A stretch of 64,000 nt of DNA, from the NCBI GenBank assembly GCA_024803745.1, contig JANJXV010000043.1, forward strand, positions 2,811,501 to 2,875,500, given 5' to 3'. The position numbers and the translations under genes were made by a program. The DNA is from Megascapheus bottae. Lineage: Eukaryota; Chordata; Mammalia; Rodentia; Geomyidae. A model generated the notes under the pieces. The model did no database searches. It was given only the letters and a program-made list of their open reading frames with translations, and was not told where the DNA came from. Below, piece by piece: positions 33,261 to 44,961 of this stretch; positions within the stretch are counted from its first letter, which is position 1; each line of letters opens with the position of its first letter.

Positions 33261-33659
33261 GATGGGAGGGAAGAACTGGGACCGGGGGAAGGTAGGAATT
33301 ACATTATCCAGAATGAAATGCACTCTTTGCCTGACTTATGTAATGGTAGCCCACTTATATAACACCTTTAAAATAACAAAAGTCATCAGGAGAAAAAATT
33401 AAGGCACTAGTTTATAATTTTTAAATTAACTCAAGCTAAAGTGCAGGACGGGATAGCTGGCTACAAAATAACATGTTCTGACTTCAAAGTCTGTCCAATA
33501 GTATTGAGGTAAAATGAACATATTACAAAATTCACCACTCAATCCTTGCAATATTCTTTGTTGGGACTAACATCTGTAAACATTCATCACTCTTTACAAA
33601 CTAACAATTTAAACATTACAAAGATATATTCCTCCTTAAGGAATCCATCCGCATTGCAA
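33261..33659. other. No gene recognised
   Basis: AT-rich sequence between duplicated blocks. Confidence 0.4.
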
Positions 33660-33960
33660 ACCCTTTGGACAGTTCCCAGACAGTTCATCAAGGAAATATC
33701 AAGCATATCAGTGTCTTGAATAGGGGACTAGCAGGAAGGAATAAATCACATGGAATCATTGAACAGACAGTGAGAGAATTTTGTCACCCTACTCAATGTG
33801 CATATATAAAAGGAAGTGTGGATATTAATGTGGCAGGTGGGGGAGGGGGAGAGGGAGTATTTTGGAAAGTGTGATTGGGTTTAAGATGCGTTCTACATGT
33901 ACATGAATGTCTTAAATGGAAAGTTCTGTCTACAAACAAGTGAAGAATTAATATCTCCAA
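33660..33960 (-). repeat. Low-copy block Y, inverted copy
   Basis: The reverse complement matches 16906-17220. Landmarks are CCTTTGGACAGTTCCCAGAC, ATCACATGGAATCA and GTTTAAGATGCGTTCTACAT. It is followed by the head of the B1-like SINE that is interrupted by L1s. Confidence 0.88.
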
Positions 33961-34021
33961 AACGAGGCTGCACTGCTGGCTCACATCTGTGATCCTAGGT
34001 ACTCAGGGTGCTGTGAGTGAA

Positions 34022-36656
34022 AGATCAGGTTTTTTTTAATTAAAGAATTTATTAACATTGATTTTTACATCATATTTCAAATATCAAGTTTAACAAACAA
34101 ATGTTCAAGAAGGGAATCACTGGAACTTAGTATTTAGAATTTAATCAAAATTAGGCTAAGGGTTTGTATGTCATAGAAACATATTAATTTATGAAATAAA
34201 ACATTATGTCTATAAAGTCATAGGTTTTTATGTCTATATAGATATGTTTATATTTCCATTACCATGTCCATAGCATTGGATATGCAAATATTGTGTCCTC
34301 GCTCTTCTACACTTTGGATCTAATAGACACATATTAAGGACACCATGCGCCTTTCATTCTTTTGGTCTTCACTTGTCTCACTCAACATGATTCTCTCTAG
34401 ATTTATCCACTTCCCTGCGAATGCCATCATTTTATTCTGTCTCTTGGCTACATAGAATTCCATTGTATACATATATATATATACATATACTGATATATGT
34501 ATATATATCACATTTCATCTGCAATAGGGCATCTGGATTGTTTCCATCACCTGACTCTTGTGGATAGTGCAGAGATAAACATAGTTGAGCAGGTGTCCTT
34601 ATCATATCTTGGGTTATGATGTTCAGTGTAGATGCCCAGAAGTGGTATTTCAGTTCTTTAAGAAACTTCCACACTACTTTCCAGAGTGGCTCAACTAGTT
34701 AACAATCCCACCAGCAGTGCAGTAGGGTTCCTTTTTCTCCACAACCCCACCAGCAACTGTCATTGTCTGAGTAAAAAATCTTGGACATTCTTGTTGTGCT
34801 AAGGTGGTATCATAGGGTTGTTTTTATTTGCATTTCCATGACCATAGATGATTAACATTTTATCATATGCTTTTCTGCCATTTTAATCTCTTCTTCTGAT
34901 AAGTTTCTATTTACTTCCCTTGCCCATTTGGTGAATGGTTTGTTGGGTTTGGGAGAATTAGTTTCGTGAGTTCCCTGAAGATACTGGATATTAAGCATTT
35001 GTCAATTGTATTATTGGTAAATATCTTTTCCCAGTTGGTTGGGTATCTCTCTACTTTTGCGACTATACTTTATCTGTACAGAAACCTTTATTTTTTTTAT
35101 TTGTACTCTTTTATCCGTATATTTTTATTGTAATTAATAGAAGGGTTCCATTACATTCACCCGATGGAAGGTGCATTACTTCACATATATTGATACCCTT
35201 TCTCATGTCTTGGTTCCCATATCCCTCACCTTCCCACCCCCACCTCATTTTGTTTTCCCCCCTTTCCTATCCAATTTCACATAACCAAATATGCATACAT
35301 CCAATATATCAGAAAACAAAGTGAAATACTATAACAATATGAGATAACCAAGGGACAGCAAAAGAGATGAGAGATAACACAGTACATTAAGGACAACAAT
35401 CACTCATTGTATGGCTTTTCTTTCTATATCCTGGAAGTTCTTTCATTTAGTGTCATCCTATATGACCTTATGTATCTAGGTTTTACTCTATTGTAAATCT
35501 CTGCTAGGAGAGCCCAAGGTTTCCACTGATTATGACAAACAAGGGAAACCATTGAGCCTATGTAACTTATAGTCTGGATTACTTCACTTAATACGATTTT
35601 TCCAAGTCGTTCCATTTCCTTACAAATGGGGCAATGTCATTCCTTCTAACAGCAGCATAGAATTCCATTGTGTATAAATACCACATCTTGTTGGTCCACT
35701 CATCACCTGAAGGGCATCTGGGTTGGTTCCATATCTTTCCTATGTTAAATAGTGCTGCAATGAACATCGTTGTGCTATTGGATTTAGTATGCCCTAGTTT
35801 CTGGATGATTGGGTAAATGCCAAGTAGTGGAATTGCTGGGTCATAGGGGAGCTCTATGTTTAGTCTTTTAAGGAATGGCCATACTGCTTTCCATAGTGGT
35901 TGAGCGTGTTTGCACTCCCACCTGCAGTGTAGCAGTGATCCCTCCTGGCCACATCCCCCCCAGCATCTGTTGTTATTAGTTTTCTTGATCCTGGCTATTC
36001 GAACTGGAGTGAGGTGGAACCTTAGAGTTGTTTTGACTTGCATTTCTTTTATGACCAGAGATGTTGAGCATTTCTTCAGGTGTCTATAAGCAGTTTTGTT
36101 TTTTTTTCTTCAGAGAACACTCTCTTTAAGTCTTTGGCCCATCTTTTGATTGGATGGTTGTTTCTTTGGAGATTAGTTTTGGAGTGACTCAATTTTTTGA
36201 GCTGTTGATTTATTTTAGATATGAGGCCTTTGTCTGTTGTATGGTTAGCTAAGATCTTCGCCCATTCTGTAGGGTTACTACTTAATTTACCAGCTATGTC
36301 CTTTGCCATACAGAAGCTCTGCAGTTTAATGCAGTCCCATTTATCCAGCCTTTCTCTGATTTGTTGTATTTCTCGGTCCTTATTGACAAAGTTTGGACCT
36401 GTGCCAAGGAGGCCTAGTGTGTCTCCTCTTCCTTCTTGTAAAGTTTTCAGTGTGTCAGCTTTTACCTCCACGTCTTTGATCCATTTGGAGTTAATTCTAC
36501 TGCAGGGTGACAAATAAGGACCCAACTTCAGATTTCTGCAGGTGCTTAACCAGGTCTGCCAGCACCAATTATTGTTTAATATCTGGGTCCTCAGATTAAT
36601 ATCTGGGTCCTTTAATTCCTTTCATTATGCTTTCATAGTTGCAAGATCAGGTTTTT
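34022..36656 (-). mobile_element. Nested L1 insertion (old L1 with a younger L1 in or next to it)
   Basis: An older-family L1 (34030-35105, minus; ORF2 end TMEFYVAKRQNKMMAFAGKW at 34320-34511) abuts a younger L1 (about 35110-36600, minus; ORF2 pieces 35588-36525 including [20 protein letters not shown]). AAGATCAGGTTTTT stands at both outer edges (about 34022-34035 and 36643-36656), which fits a ~14-bp target-site duplication. The uninterrupted target, a B1-like SINE, is seen at 16655-16905 in inverse orientation. Confidence 0.9.
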
Positions 36657-36830
36657 AAGCCAGCATGGGCAGGAAAGTCTGTGAGACTCTGATCTCCAAT
36701 AAACAACTCAGCAATGGCTGGAAAAGGCACTGTGGCTCAAGGTGTAGAGCAGTGGACTTGAGCCAAAAAGCTCATGGGCAGTGTCTAATCCCTGAGTTCA
36801 GCCACAAGGACCAGCACAAAAAAGGTTAAA
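36657..36830 (+). mobile_element. SINE, B1-like, 3' part (split by L1)
   Basis: It continues the SINE whose head is at about 33965-34021. It reads GCCAGCATGGGCAGGAAAGT, then GGCACTGTGGCTCAAGGTGT, then a CCTGAGTTCAGCCACAAGG tail. Confidence 0.88.
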
Positions 36831-36834
36831 AACA

Positions 36835-37150
36835 GAGTGTAACTTTTATATAACTCTCATCAATGACTTGTGTGAAATGCAAAATTTTATTTAGAATTGT
36901 CAGTTAAATGCCCGTGGTAGTATGCTATAGCAGATTCCAGGAATGACATCAGGACACACATAGCCTCCCCATAATTAAAAACTCTGAACTATGAGGCACA
37001 CATACCATATGATTTATTTTAGGCCATTTCATTTGTTTCAACCATATTCTACATGCCCATGAACTTTTTGTCATGTGAGAGGGTGTATTTAACATTTTTC
37101 TAAGTAAATTTGCAAGGAAAGATCATTTATTATTTTTTTCCTGACCCAAA
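36835..37150 (-). repeat. Low-copy block X, inverted copy
   Basis: The reverse complement matches 16340-16640, with TGGTAGTATGCTATAGCAGA as a shared landmark. It keeps the same order (Y, SINE, X) as 16340-17300 but flipped. Confidence 0.88.
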
Positions 37151-37405
37151 ACTCTAACAGCCAGCCTCTGTTGTGAGCTACCCTAGCTGCTCACAAGGAA
37201 GAAATCTCACGATTTGCATTTTGAGGTCAGTCACAGTTGGAAATCCCATAAAACTGTTATTTCCAACTAAACACACACACATACACACACACACATATAC
37301 ACACAGAGTCAGAAGTGGGGTGTAGTTCCAGTGATAGGTCACTAGTCTTCAGGAAACAAATTTATGGATAGTAACAAGTCCTCAGGACTGGTACAAACAA
37401 ATAAC
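37150..37405 (+). mobile_element. SINE, B1-like, with an internal AC tract
   Basis: Diverged B1-like composite carrying (AC)n at about 37270-37310. A similarly placed SINE with an AC tract follows block X at 41000-41310, so this arrangement was duplicated. Confidence 0.75.
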
Positions 37406-38090
37406 GAATTCTTCCACCCCAACATAAGATGCAACTTTTATTAACCATGAGACAGAGGCTCACATGTGCACTGGTAACATCAGAGCATCTGGCCAGATCT
37501 GTAGATAAAGGCTTTTAAGGTTTTAGATTGAATAATTCGGTGTATAAGTGACCATTGAAATCAGCATGGAAATAACCACACTCCTTTCAAGGAATAGTTT
37601 TATTGTTTTTAAGTGGATGTCAAAGTGTTCACAATTTAGTATGTCACTTTATGTATCTGGGTCCGCATCACACCTTTCATCATTCCATCCCATATCTCTC
37701 AACTCTACACATCCCCTGATTGTCCTACTTTCATTTTCACAGATAGTAGATAATATTGAATATGCTTACTGAATATCATGAGTGTTTTCTCCCTTACCAT
37801 TCCATCTTCACCCTTCTGCACCCTTCCTCTTGGTTTGATCCCCATCCCCAACACTTCAAGTACAAGCTACTTCATATTTTTTAGGTTACCTAATAAGTTC
37901 ATGGCTCAAAGAATCACACCATTGGAATCGTCCCCTGTATAGTCGATTGTTTGTCAATGCATTTGTTCATAGTCACCTGTGATCCAGCAGGTCTTTATAT
38001 GTATATTTGTAAAATGGTACTCTATTCCACATTCCTCCTTTCAATCAACTTCTGGGTACTCATGTTTGACATTCAACTATATTAGAATAG
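37406..38090. other. No gene; old repeat piece at ~37590-37760
   Basis: The part at 37590-37760 resembles 31215-31380 in layout (T-rich start, then ATCATTCCATCCCATATCTC). The frame at 37548-37772 lies in it and is not a gene. Confidence 0.4.
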
Positions 38091-38290
38091 AAGGGGCTGG
38101 GCATGTGGCTTAGGGGTAAAATGCTTGCCTAGCAAGTAGGAAGCACTAGGTTGACCGAATCTGTACCACATACAGAGAAGACTCTGCAAGTGGTGCTGTG
38201 GCTCCAAGTGGTAAAGTGCTAGCTTTGAGAACAGAGAGGCTCAGGATAGAGCCCAGGCTCTGAGTTCAATCCCCAGGACTATCAAAAATA
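38091..38290 (+). mobile_element. SINE, ID-like composite
   Basis: GGGGCTGGGCATGTGGCTTA followed by GGGGTAAAATGCTTGCCTAG is the closest match in this window to the classical ID/BC1-type tRNA-derived head. It is followed by AAGTGGTGCTGTGGCTCCAA and a TTCAATCCCCAGGACTATCA tail, then a purine-rich tract. Confidence 0.92.
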
Positions 38291-38712
38291 AACAAATAAT
38301 CATGAAAAAAAGAAACAGAGACAGAAAGAAATAGAGAAAGAAAGAGAGAGAGAAAGAAAGAAAATGAACATTATATGGAATGTTTTTGGATCAAAGAACA
38401 ATAGTGGCTCCTCTTCAAAGATCACTGGAGAAAAATCCAAAGAAGTCACCGTGGTTGGTGAAACTCAATCTCATCCAATCTATAAAGAAACACCCATGTA
38501 TACTTTCTTTATTAATAAAGAAATAGTGACATTTTCTGAAGATATGATCCTTGTAAATGTTCTGGAAAACACAGACAATTGGTTTCTCACCCTTAATTCA
38601 TACAGATAATTCAGCACTAGAAAATACTATGCTGAGCCGTGTATCTCTAAGGAGATTTCATTTCTTCATCCTGGTTCTTCCTGGTTTTCTAATTCCCATC
38701 CTGGTTCCTTCC

Positions 38713-38751
38713 TTTTCTTTCTTTCTTCCTTCCTTTCCTTTCCTTTTTCTT

Positions 38752-38809
<58 letters not shown>

Positions 38810-38835
38810 TTCTTTCTTTCCTTCTTTCTTTTTTC
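38713..38835 (+). repeat. (CTTT)n microsatellite
   Basis: A CTTT/CCTT tract of about 120 bp. Frames on both strands (poly-Lys/Glu or poly-Ser/Phe) are artefacts. Confidence 0.98.
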
Positions 38836-38849
38836 TTCCTGTGTGTATG

Positions 38850-39062
38850 ATAGCTCAAGGACTTGTATTCAGATTCTGGGAACTTCACTGAGAATTTTCT
38901 TCTTTTTCTACCCCTTGAGTCACACCTCTACTTTTGGCTCATTGATGGTTAATTGGAGATAAGATTCTCATGGCCTTTGTTGCCTCTGTTGGCTTCGAAC
39001 TGGGGTCCTAAGATCTCAGTGCCTTAAATAGCTAGGAACACAGGTGTGAGCCATAGGTACCC
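38850..39062 (-). mobile_element. SINE, B1-like composite
   Basis: The complement shows TTGAGTCACACCTCTACTTT, GGTTAATTGGAGATAAGATT and ACACAGGTGTGAGCCATAGG (head). Confidence 0.85.
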
Positions 39063-39084
39063 AAAACAAACTATATTTTAAGAA

Positions 39085-39475
39085 AACAATCACTCATTAT
39101 TTGGCTTTTTTCCCTATATCCTGGAGTTCCTTTCATTTAGCATCATAATATATGGCCTTATGTATCTAGGTTTTGCTCTATTGTAAATCTCTACCAGGAG
39201 ATCCCAAGGTTTCTACTGATTATATCTCATCTCTTTTGCTATCCCTTGATTATCTCATATTGTTACAGTATTTTACCTTGTTAGCTAATATATTGTATAT
39301 ATGTTTAATTAGTTATTTGACATCAGATAGGGAATAGGGCAAAAAAGATGAGGGATGGATGTGGCGGAGTGAAATGGGGACGCAGACATGAAAAAGGGTA
39401 TAAATGTTTGTGAAGTAATGTACCTTCTTTCTGGTGAATATAATGTAACCCTTCTTTTATTTACAATAAAAATAT
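39085..39475 (+). mobile_element. Short twin-primed L1
   Basis: 39085-39223 is L1 3' UTR on the minus strand (ACAATCACTCATTATTTGGC, then CCAAGGTTTCTACTGATTAT). At about 39224 it flips to the plus-strand 3' UTR (CTCATCTCTTTTGCTATCCC) and ends in TTTACAATAAAAATATATGA. The arrangement is an inverted 5' part followed by a 3' part with an A-rich end. Confidence 0.87.
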
Positions 39476-39499
39476 ATGAAAAAGTAAACAAAACTTTTT

Positions 39500-39835
39500 T
39501 CCGGTTTACTCAACCTAAATGCCTCAAGTGGGAGAGCACTGTTCTTGAAAATAAGAGGCTCAGGGACAGTGCACAGGCACCAAGTTTAAGCTCCACTGCT
39601 GAACAAAAAAACACAGCTTTCTCTCTTAAAATGGATTATGCAGGGCTGAGAGCATGCTTAGGTGGTACAGTGCTTGCCTAGAATGCACAAAGCTATGGCT
39701 TTGATTCTTTGATACCACATTGAGAGAAAAAGAAAAAGTGGTATGTCTCAAGTGGTAGAGCATTAGCCTTGAGAAAGCACAAGGGTAGTGCCCCAGTGCT
39801 CAGTTCAGGCTCCAGGATTCGTAAAGAAGAAAAGA
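39500..39835 (+). mobile_element. Two ID/B1-like SINE fragments
   Basis: 39505-39610: tail half (GCCTCAAGTGGGAGAGCACT). 39640-39835: ID-like copy (GCTTAGGTGGTACAGTGCTT, then TGGTATGTCTCAAGTGGTAG), ending in an AAAAG-rich tract. Confidence 0.8.
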
Positions 39836-40079
39836 CAAGAAAAGAAAAAGAAAAAGAATCTCACAGAATGTATTCTGTATAGGTGGACATGGAGGATTTC
39901 CAGCTGCAGGATCATATGGTGTTGGAGATTTGATGAGATGTCAGAGGACAGGCTGATGACAGGTTCTCCTATCATCATGGAACCTGATTTGCAGAACTCA
40001 CAATTAGAAAAATTAATCTAAAGCTTACAAATCCCAATCAAGTCACTAACATCGATGAGAGGTAAAAAATGTCCCAAAC

Positions 40080-40990
40080 AATAGATTTTATATTTGTCAT
40101 CTGAAAAGCAAAGCTTCCAAGTTCTATGCCTAGATGACAGCATCAAAAATATGGCTAATTGGCACCAGGAATTTGCCCTGGTGGTGGACTGTATGCCTAG
40201 CATACACGAAGATCTGGGTTTGATACCCCAGCAGAAAAAAAAAAGTTGGAAGTGGTGCTGTGGCTCAAGTTGCCTTGAGCTCTAGCCTTGACAAAGCCCA
40301 AGGACAGTGTCCAGACACTGTGTTTAAGACCCAGGATTGGCAAAAATGTGGCTAAGTATAGCATATAGAGGAATGCAATTCCAAGGTGTAAGACTTTTGA
40401 GTAGGACAATTTAACAACAGAAATATTCTGAATATCACTGTCTTGAGTGGGGTTCCATTAGGAGCTATGAGAATGAATGGAAACCAGCAGCCATAGGAGA
40501 ATGCAGTCATGATAATCCATGTTCATGTGTGTAAAAAATGAAATTTGGATCGCAATGTGCACATTGGTGAAAAGGTAGGTGGAAGAGAAGAATGATGGAA
40601 GAGATGAATCTGATGAGGATACTTTGTACAAGTTTATGGACTTGCTAATCTGAAATGTGTTTCTAGAAGGAAGTTAAGAGAAAAAGTGTTAAAAAGTAGC
40701 TTAGTCAAATGATTAAATGATATAGTCTTTAGCTATCTATAATCAGTGACTTCTTTGAAATACAAACTATTGTAAAACTGTTTCAGTTAAGTATGTGTGG
40801 AGAGGCAAGCACACAAATGATATCAGCACACATTCTTCTCCCGATAATTTAAAAAATACATTTTACATTATTGATCTTATATCATATTATTTGTCTCAAA
40901 CATATTCTCTAAATCAATAAACTTTCTGTAATGTAAAATAGCTTATGGACTCATTTCCTACCCAGTCACAAATAATAATCATTGGTTTCT
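40080..40990 (-). repeat. Low-copy blocks Y and X, diverged inverted copy with a SINE
   Basis: The reverse complement parallels 56160-57060. Landmarks are AAGCTTCCAAGTTCTATGCC (with ATAGAACTTGGAAGCTTTGC opposite, at about 56992) and an AGAATGATGGAAGAGATGA stretch matching 56500-56530 reversed. An ID-like SINE (plus) sits at about 40165-40350, where the other copy has a minus-strand one (56765-56965); reversed, these are the same insertion. Confidence 0.8.
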
Positions 40991-40999
40991 ACGGAGAAA

Positions 41000-41132
41000 A
41001 ACAGGTTTAGCTGTGTGCCTGTGCTTCACACAGAATAGCCAAGAGACTCAGGATCAGAGACCTGTGAATTTCAGTTTCAAAGCCATCTAGGGCTGGAAAG
41101 TCCATCAGAATTTGAGCTCCAATTAAAGATAC

Positions 41133-41178
<46 letters not shown>

Positions 41179-41310
41179 ACACACATACACACACACATAC
41201 ACAAACCCAGAAGTGTAGGTATGCATCAAGTAGTAGAAGAATAGACTTGAGCAAAAAAGCTCAGGGACAGTGTCCAGACCCTGAGTACAAGCACCAGCAC
41301 TGCTTCAAAC
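41000..41310 (+). mobile_element. SINE, B1-like, with a long (AC)n tract
   Basis: Diverged head, GCCATCTAGGGCTGGAAAGT, TTTGAGCTCCAATTAAAGAT, then an AC tract at about 41131-41205, then CAAGTAGTAGAAGAATAGAC and a tail. The minus-strand frame over the AC tract is artefactual. Confidence 0.85.
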
Positions 41311-41434
41311 AAACTAACAAAAAAACAAGGAAACCTCAAAAATAACACCCATCTTAATTTTGTTAATCAGGATCTAGAGGCTCTCCCCTGAGATCTGGGC
41401 ATCTGGCTGGTCCTGTTCTTTAACAAGCACTAGA

Positions 41435-41680
41435 TCCTAGCCGGTGGGGTGGCTCAAGACAGTAATCCTAGCTGCTCGAGTGGCTTAGATCTGTGGATTA
41501 AGGTCCAAAACCAGCCTGGGCAAGAAAGGACTTGAGAATTTTCTCTCAAAATTACCTCTAGAAAATGTCAAGTGGGGCTTTGATCAAGGTGGGCTTGGAC
41601 TTGATCTAAAGAGCTCAGGGAACGAACTCACGCTGAGTTCATCCCCTTGAACCACAAAAAATCCCTGGAACCTATGCATA
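41435..41680 (+). mobile_element. SINE, B1-like composite
   Basis: Head GGTGGGGTGGCTCAAGACAG then TAATCCTAGCTGCTCGAGTG, CCAGCCTGGGCAAGAAAGGA, and an A-rich end. Confidence 0.85.
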
Positions 41681-41894
41681 AAATAACTAAAAACAACGTG
41701 TTGTTCATAAATGATTTGTCAAGAAATTAGAAAGCACCAAGTCCAAACACCAGTGCTATCAAAACCAAAATAATCTGTTTTTCTCCACTTTTATTGAGGT
41801 AAAATATCAATGAAAGAAACCTCATATTTCAACCACTGTAAAATTCAGTTGGAATATCATCTCCAGGAATGTGTCATCTTTGCAAACTAAATTT

Positions 41895-44745
41895 TTTCTG
41901 GAATTTTTTATTGTAATTAGTAAAAGGGTTACATGATATTTGCCAGATAGACTGTGCATTAATTCACATACATTGATACCCTTTCACATGTCTTGGTACC
42001 CATTACCCTACCCCCCAAACCCCCTACCCGTCTTTGTTTTCCCCCCTTCCCTATCAAATTTCAAATAACCAAATACAAATAAATTCAATATATCAGATAA
42101 CAAAGTGAGATACTATAACAATATGAGATAACCAAGCTACAGCAAAGTAGATGAGAGATAACATAGTACATTAAGGACAAAAATCATTCATTATATGGCT
42201 TTTGTTTCAATATTCTGGAGGTCCTTTCAATTAGCTTCATACTATATGGCCTTATGTATCAAGATTTTGCTCTATTGCAGATCTCTGCTAGTAGAGCCCA
42301 AGGTTTCTACTGATTATGACAAATGAGGGAAACCACTGAGCCTAAGTTCCTTTGAGTCTGGCTTACTTCACTTAATATGATTTTTTCTAAGTCTGTCCAT
42401 TTCCTAACAAATGGGGCAATGTCATTCATTCTGACAGCTGCATAGAATTCCACTGTGTACAAATACCACAACTTCTTGATCCACTCATCAACTGAGGAAC
42501 ATCTACGTTGGTTCCATATCTTTGCTATGGTGAATAGTGCTGCAATGAACATTGTTGTGCTAGTGGATTTAGTATGCCCTTGTTTCTGGATGGTTGGGTA
42601 AATGCCAAGTAGTGGAATTGCTGGGTCATAGGGCAGTTCTATGTTTAGCCTTTGAGGCACTGACACACTGCTTTCCATAGTGGTTGAACGAGTTTGCACT
42701 CCCACCAACAGTGTAATAGTGATCCCTCCTGGCCACATCCCCTCCTGTTATTATTCGTTTTCCTGATCCTGGCCATTCTAACTGGAGTGAGGTGGAATCT
42801 TGGAGTTGTTTTGATTTGCATTTCTTTTATGACTAGAGATGTTGACCATTTCTTCAGGTGTCTATAGGCCATTTTTTTTCTTCTTCAGAGAAGACACTCT
42901 TTAAGTCTTTGGCCCATTTTTTAATGGGATGGTTGTTACTTTGGAGATTAGTTTTGGAGTTGTTGATATATTTTAGATATGAGGCCTTTGTCCGTTGTTT
43001 CGTTGGTGAAGATCTTCTCCCACTCTGTAGGCTTCCTACTTAATTTAATAGCTATGTCCTTTGCCATACAAAAGCTCTGCAGTTTAATGCAGTCCCACTT
43101 ATCCAGCCTTTCTCTGATTTGTTGTGATTCTTGGTCCTTATTAAGAAAGTTTCAACCTGTGCCAAGGAGGCCTAGTGTATCTCCTATTCCTTCCTGTAAA
43201 GTTTTCAGTGTGTCAGCTTTTACCTCCAGGTCTTTGATCCACTTGGAGTTAATTCTAGTGCAAGGTGACAAAGAAGGATCCAGCTTTAGTTTTCTGCAGG
43301 TGCTTAACCAGTTCTGCCAGCACAACTTGTTGAAGAGGCTGTCTTTCTTCCATTCTATTTTTTTGGCTCCTTTGTCAAGATTAGGTGGCCATAGGTCTGT
43401 GGTTTAGTATCTGGGTCCTCAGTTCTATTCCATTGGTCTTCAGGCCTGTTCTTGTGCCAGTATCAAGCTGTTTTGAGAATTATAGCTCTGTAATAGAGTC
43501 TAAAGTTTGGAATTGAAATTCCTCCAGCGCTATTCTTTCTGCTAAGAAGTGTTTTTGCTATACGGGGTCTTTTATAATTCCATATGAAATTTTGAATTGC
43601 CTCTTCTATTTCTTTAAAGATATTGATGGGTATTGCGTTGAATTTGTAGATAGCCCTTGGCAAGATTGTCATTTTCACAATGTTGATTCTTCCAATCCAG
43701 GAGCATAGGAGGTTTTTCCATTTCCTTAGTTCTTCTTTAATTTCGTTTTTTTGGGTTTTAAAGTTTTCGTCAAAAAGGTCCTTTACATTCTTAGTTAAGC
43801 TAATTCGTAGGTACTTTATTTTCTTTGAGGCTATTGTGGAACGAATTTCTTTCCTGATTATTGCCTCTTTCCTCTCACTGTTGGCGTAAAGGAAGGCAGT
43901 TTATTTTTGAGGATTGATTTTATAGGCTGCTACTCTTCCAAAGTTTTAAATCAGCTCAAGGAGCCTGAAAGTAGAGTATATAGGATTCTTTAAATACAGA
44001 ATCATGTCATGTGCAAAGAGGGAAAGTTTTATTTCCTCTTTCCCTACTTGGATCCTCTTTATGCTTGCTTCTTGCCTTATAACACTGGGTAGGAATTCTA
44101 GTACTATGTTAAAGAGGAGTGGAGAGAGTGGGCATCCTTGTCTCATTCCTGATATTAGAGGGAATGGCTTTAGATTTTCACCATTAAATATAATACTAGC
44201 AGTGGGTTTCTCATACACAGCCTTTATTACATTGAGGAATGTTCATTTTCATCTGCGCTGAGTGCCTACAACAACAAGTTGGAAATATTGCAAACCAACA
44301 AATTAATGTCTCACCTTAAGCTCCTGGAAAAAGAGCAACAAACCAAACCTAATCCCAGTGGAAGAAAGCAAATTATTAAAATCAAAGCACAATTAAATGA
44401 TTTGGAATCCAAAGAAGTATAAAATGAATCAACAAATCAAGGAGTTGGTTCTTTGAAAGAATTAACAAATTTGACAAGCCCTTAGCAAATCTTACCAAAA
44501 AAAGACGAGAGCATAACAAAATAAACAAAATCGCAGATGAAAATGGTAATATCACGACAGAAATTACCAAGATCCAGAATATCATGAGGGAATACTTCTC
44601 AAATCTTTACGCCAACAAATTTGAGAATCTAGATGAAATGGATGAATTCCTAGCCAATATTAACATACCCACACTGAACCAAGAAGAACTAACCCAACTC
44701 AACTAGCCTGTTTCAAGCTCTGAAATAGAAATTCAAAGTAAAATT
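41895..44745 (-). mobile_element. Twin-primed (5'-inverted) L1, minus strand
   Basis: The 3' segment is on the minus strand from the tail complement at about 41903 (TTTTTTATTGTAATTAGTAA) to 44246. The 5' segment, inverted, is on the plus strand from about 44247 (CAACAAGTTGGAAATATTGC) to about 44742 (TCTGAAATAGAAATT). In L1 order, about 400 nt between the two parts are missing. Short near-matching sequence at the outer edges (GCAAACTAAATTTTT and TTCAAAGTAAAATTTT) may be a decayed target-site duplication, not certain. Confidence 0.88.
42307..44246 (-). pseudogene. L1 ORF2 C-terminal two-thirds, broken
   Basis: The minus strand reads [20 protein letters not shown] and [16 protein letters not shown] (43946-44218; catalytic box F-A-H-D rather than F-A-D-D), [20 protein letters not shown] (43463-43678), then the region opposite 42979-43407, then [19 protein letters not shown] and [18 protein letters not shown] (42645-42872), and the C-terminus (42307-42738). 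Frameshifts and small deletions split it. Confidence 0.88.
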
Positions 44746-44961
44746 TTATGCATTTAAAACAGTTGAATCCTTCCTCATGAATATCCTTGACATAGCCAGG
44801 AATTTTCTCTAGTGCTCCTGGGTCATCAATTATACTGATGAAACCAGAGAAATACAAAGAATGTGCAGAGACAGGTCGGGATATACAGGAATTTGGGTTA
44901 AATTTTCTTCCAATGCAAAACCATATTACAAATGAATTTCCTACCTCCTGATGTCAGCTCC
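44746..44961. other. Short flank between L1 and OR relic D
   Basis: Nothing recognised. Confidence 0.4.

Noticed and set aside
38557..38888. Lys/Glu-rich and Ser/Phe-rich frames
   Set aside because: Translation of the CTTT microsatellite.
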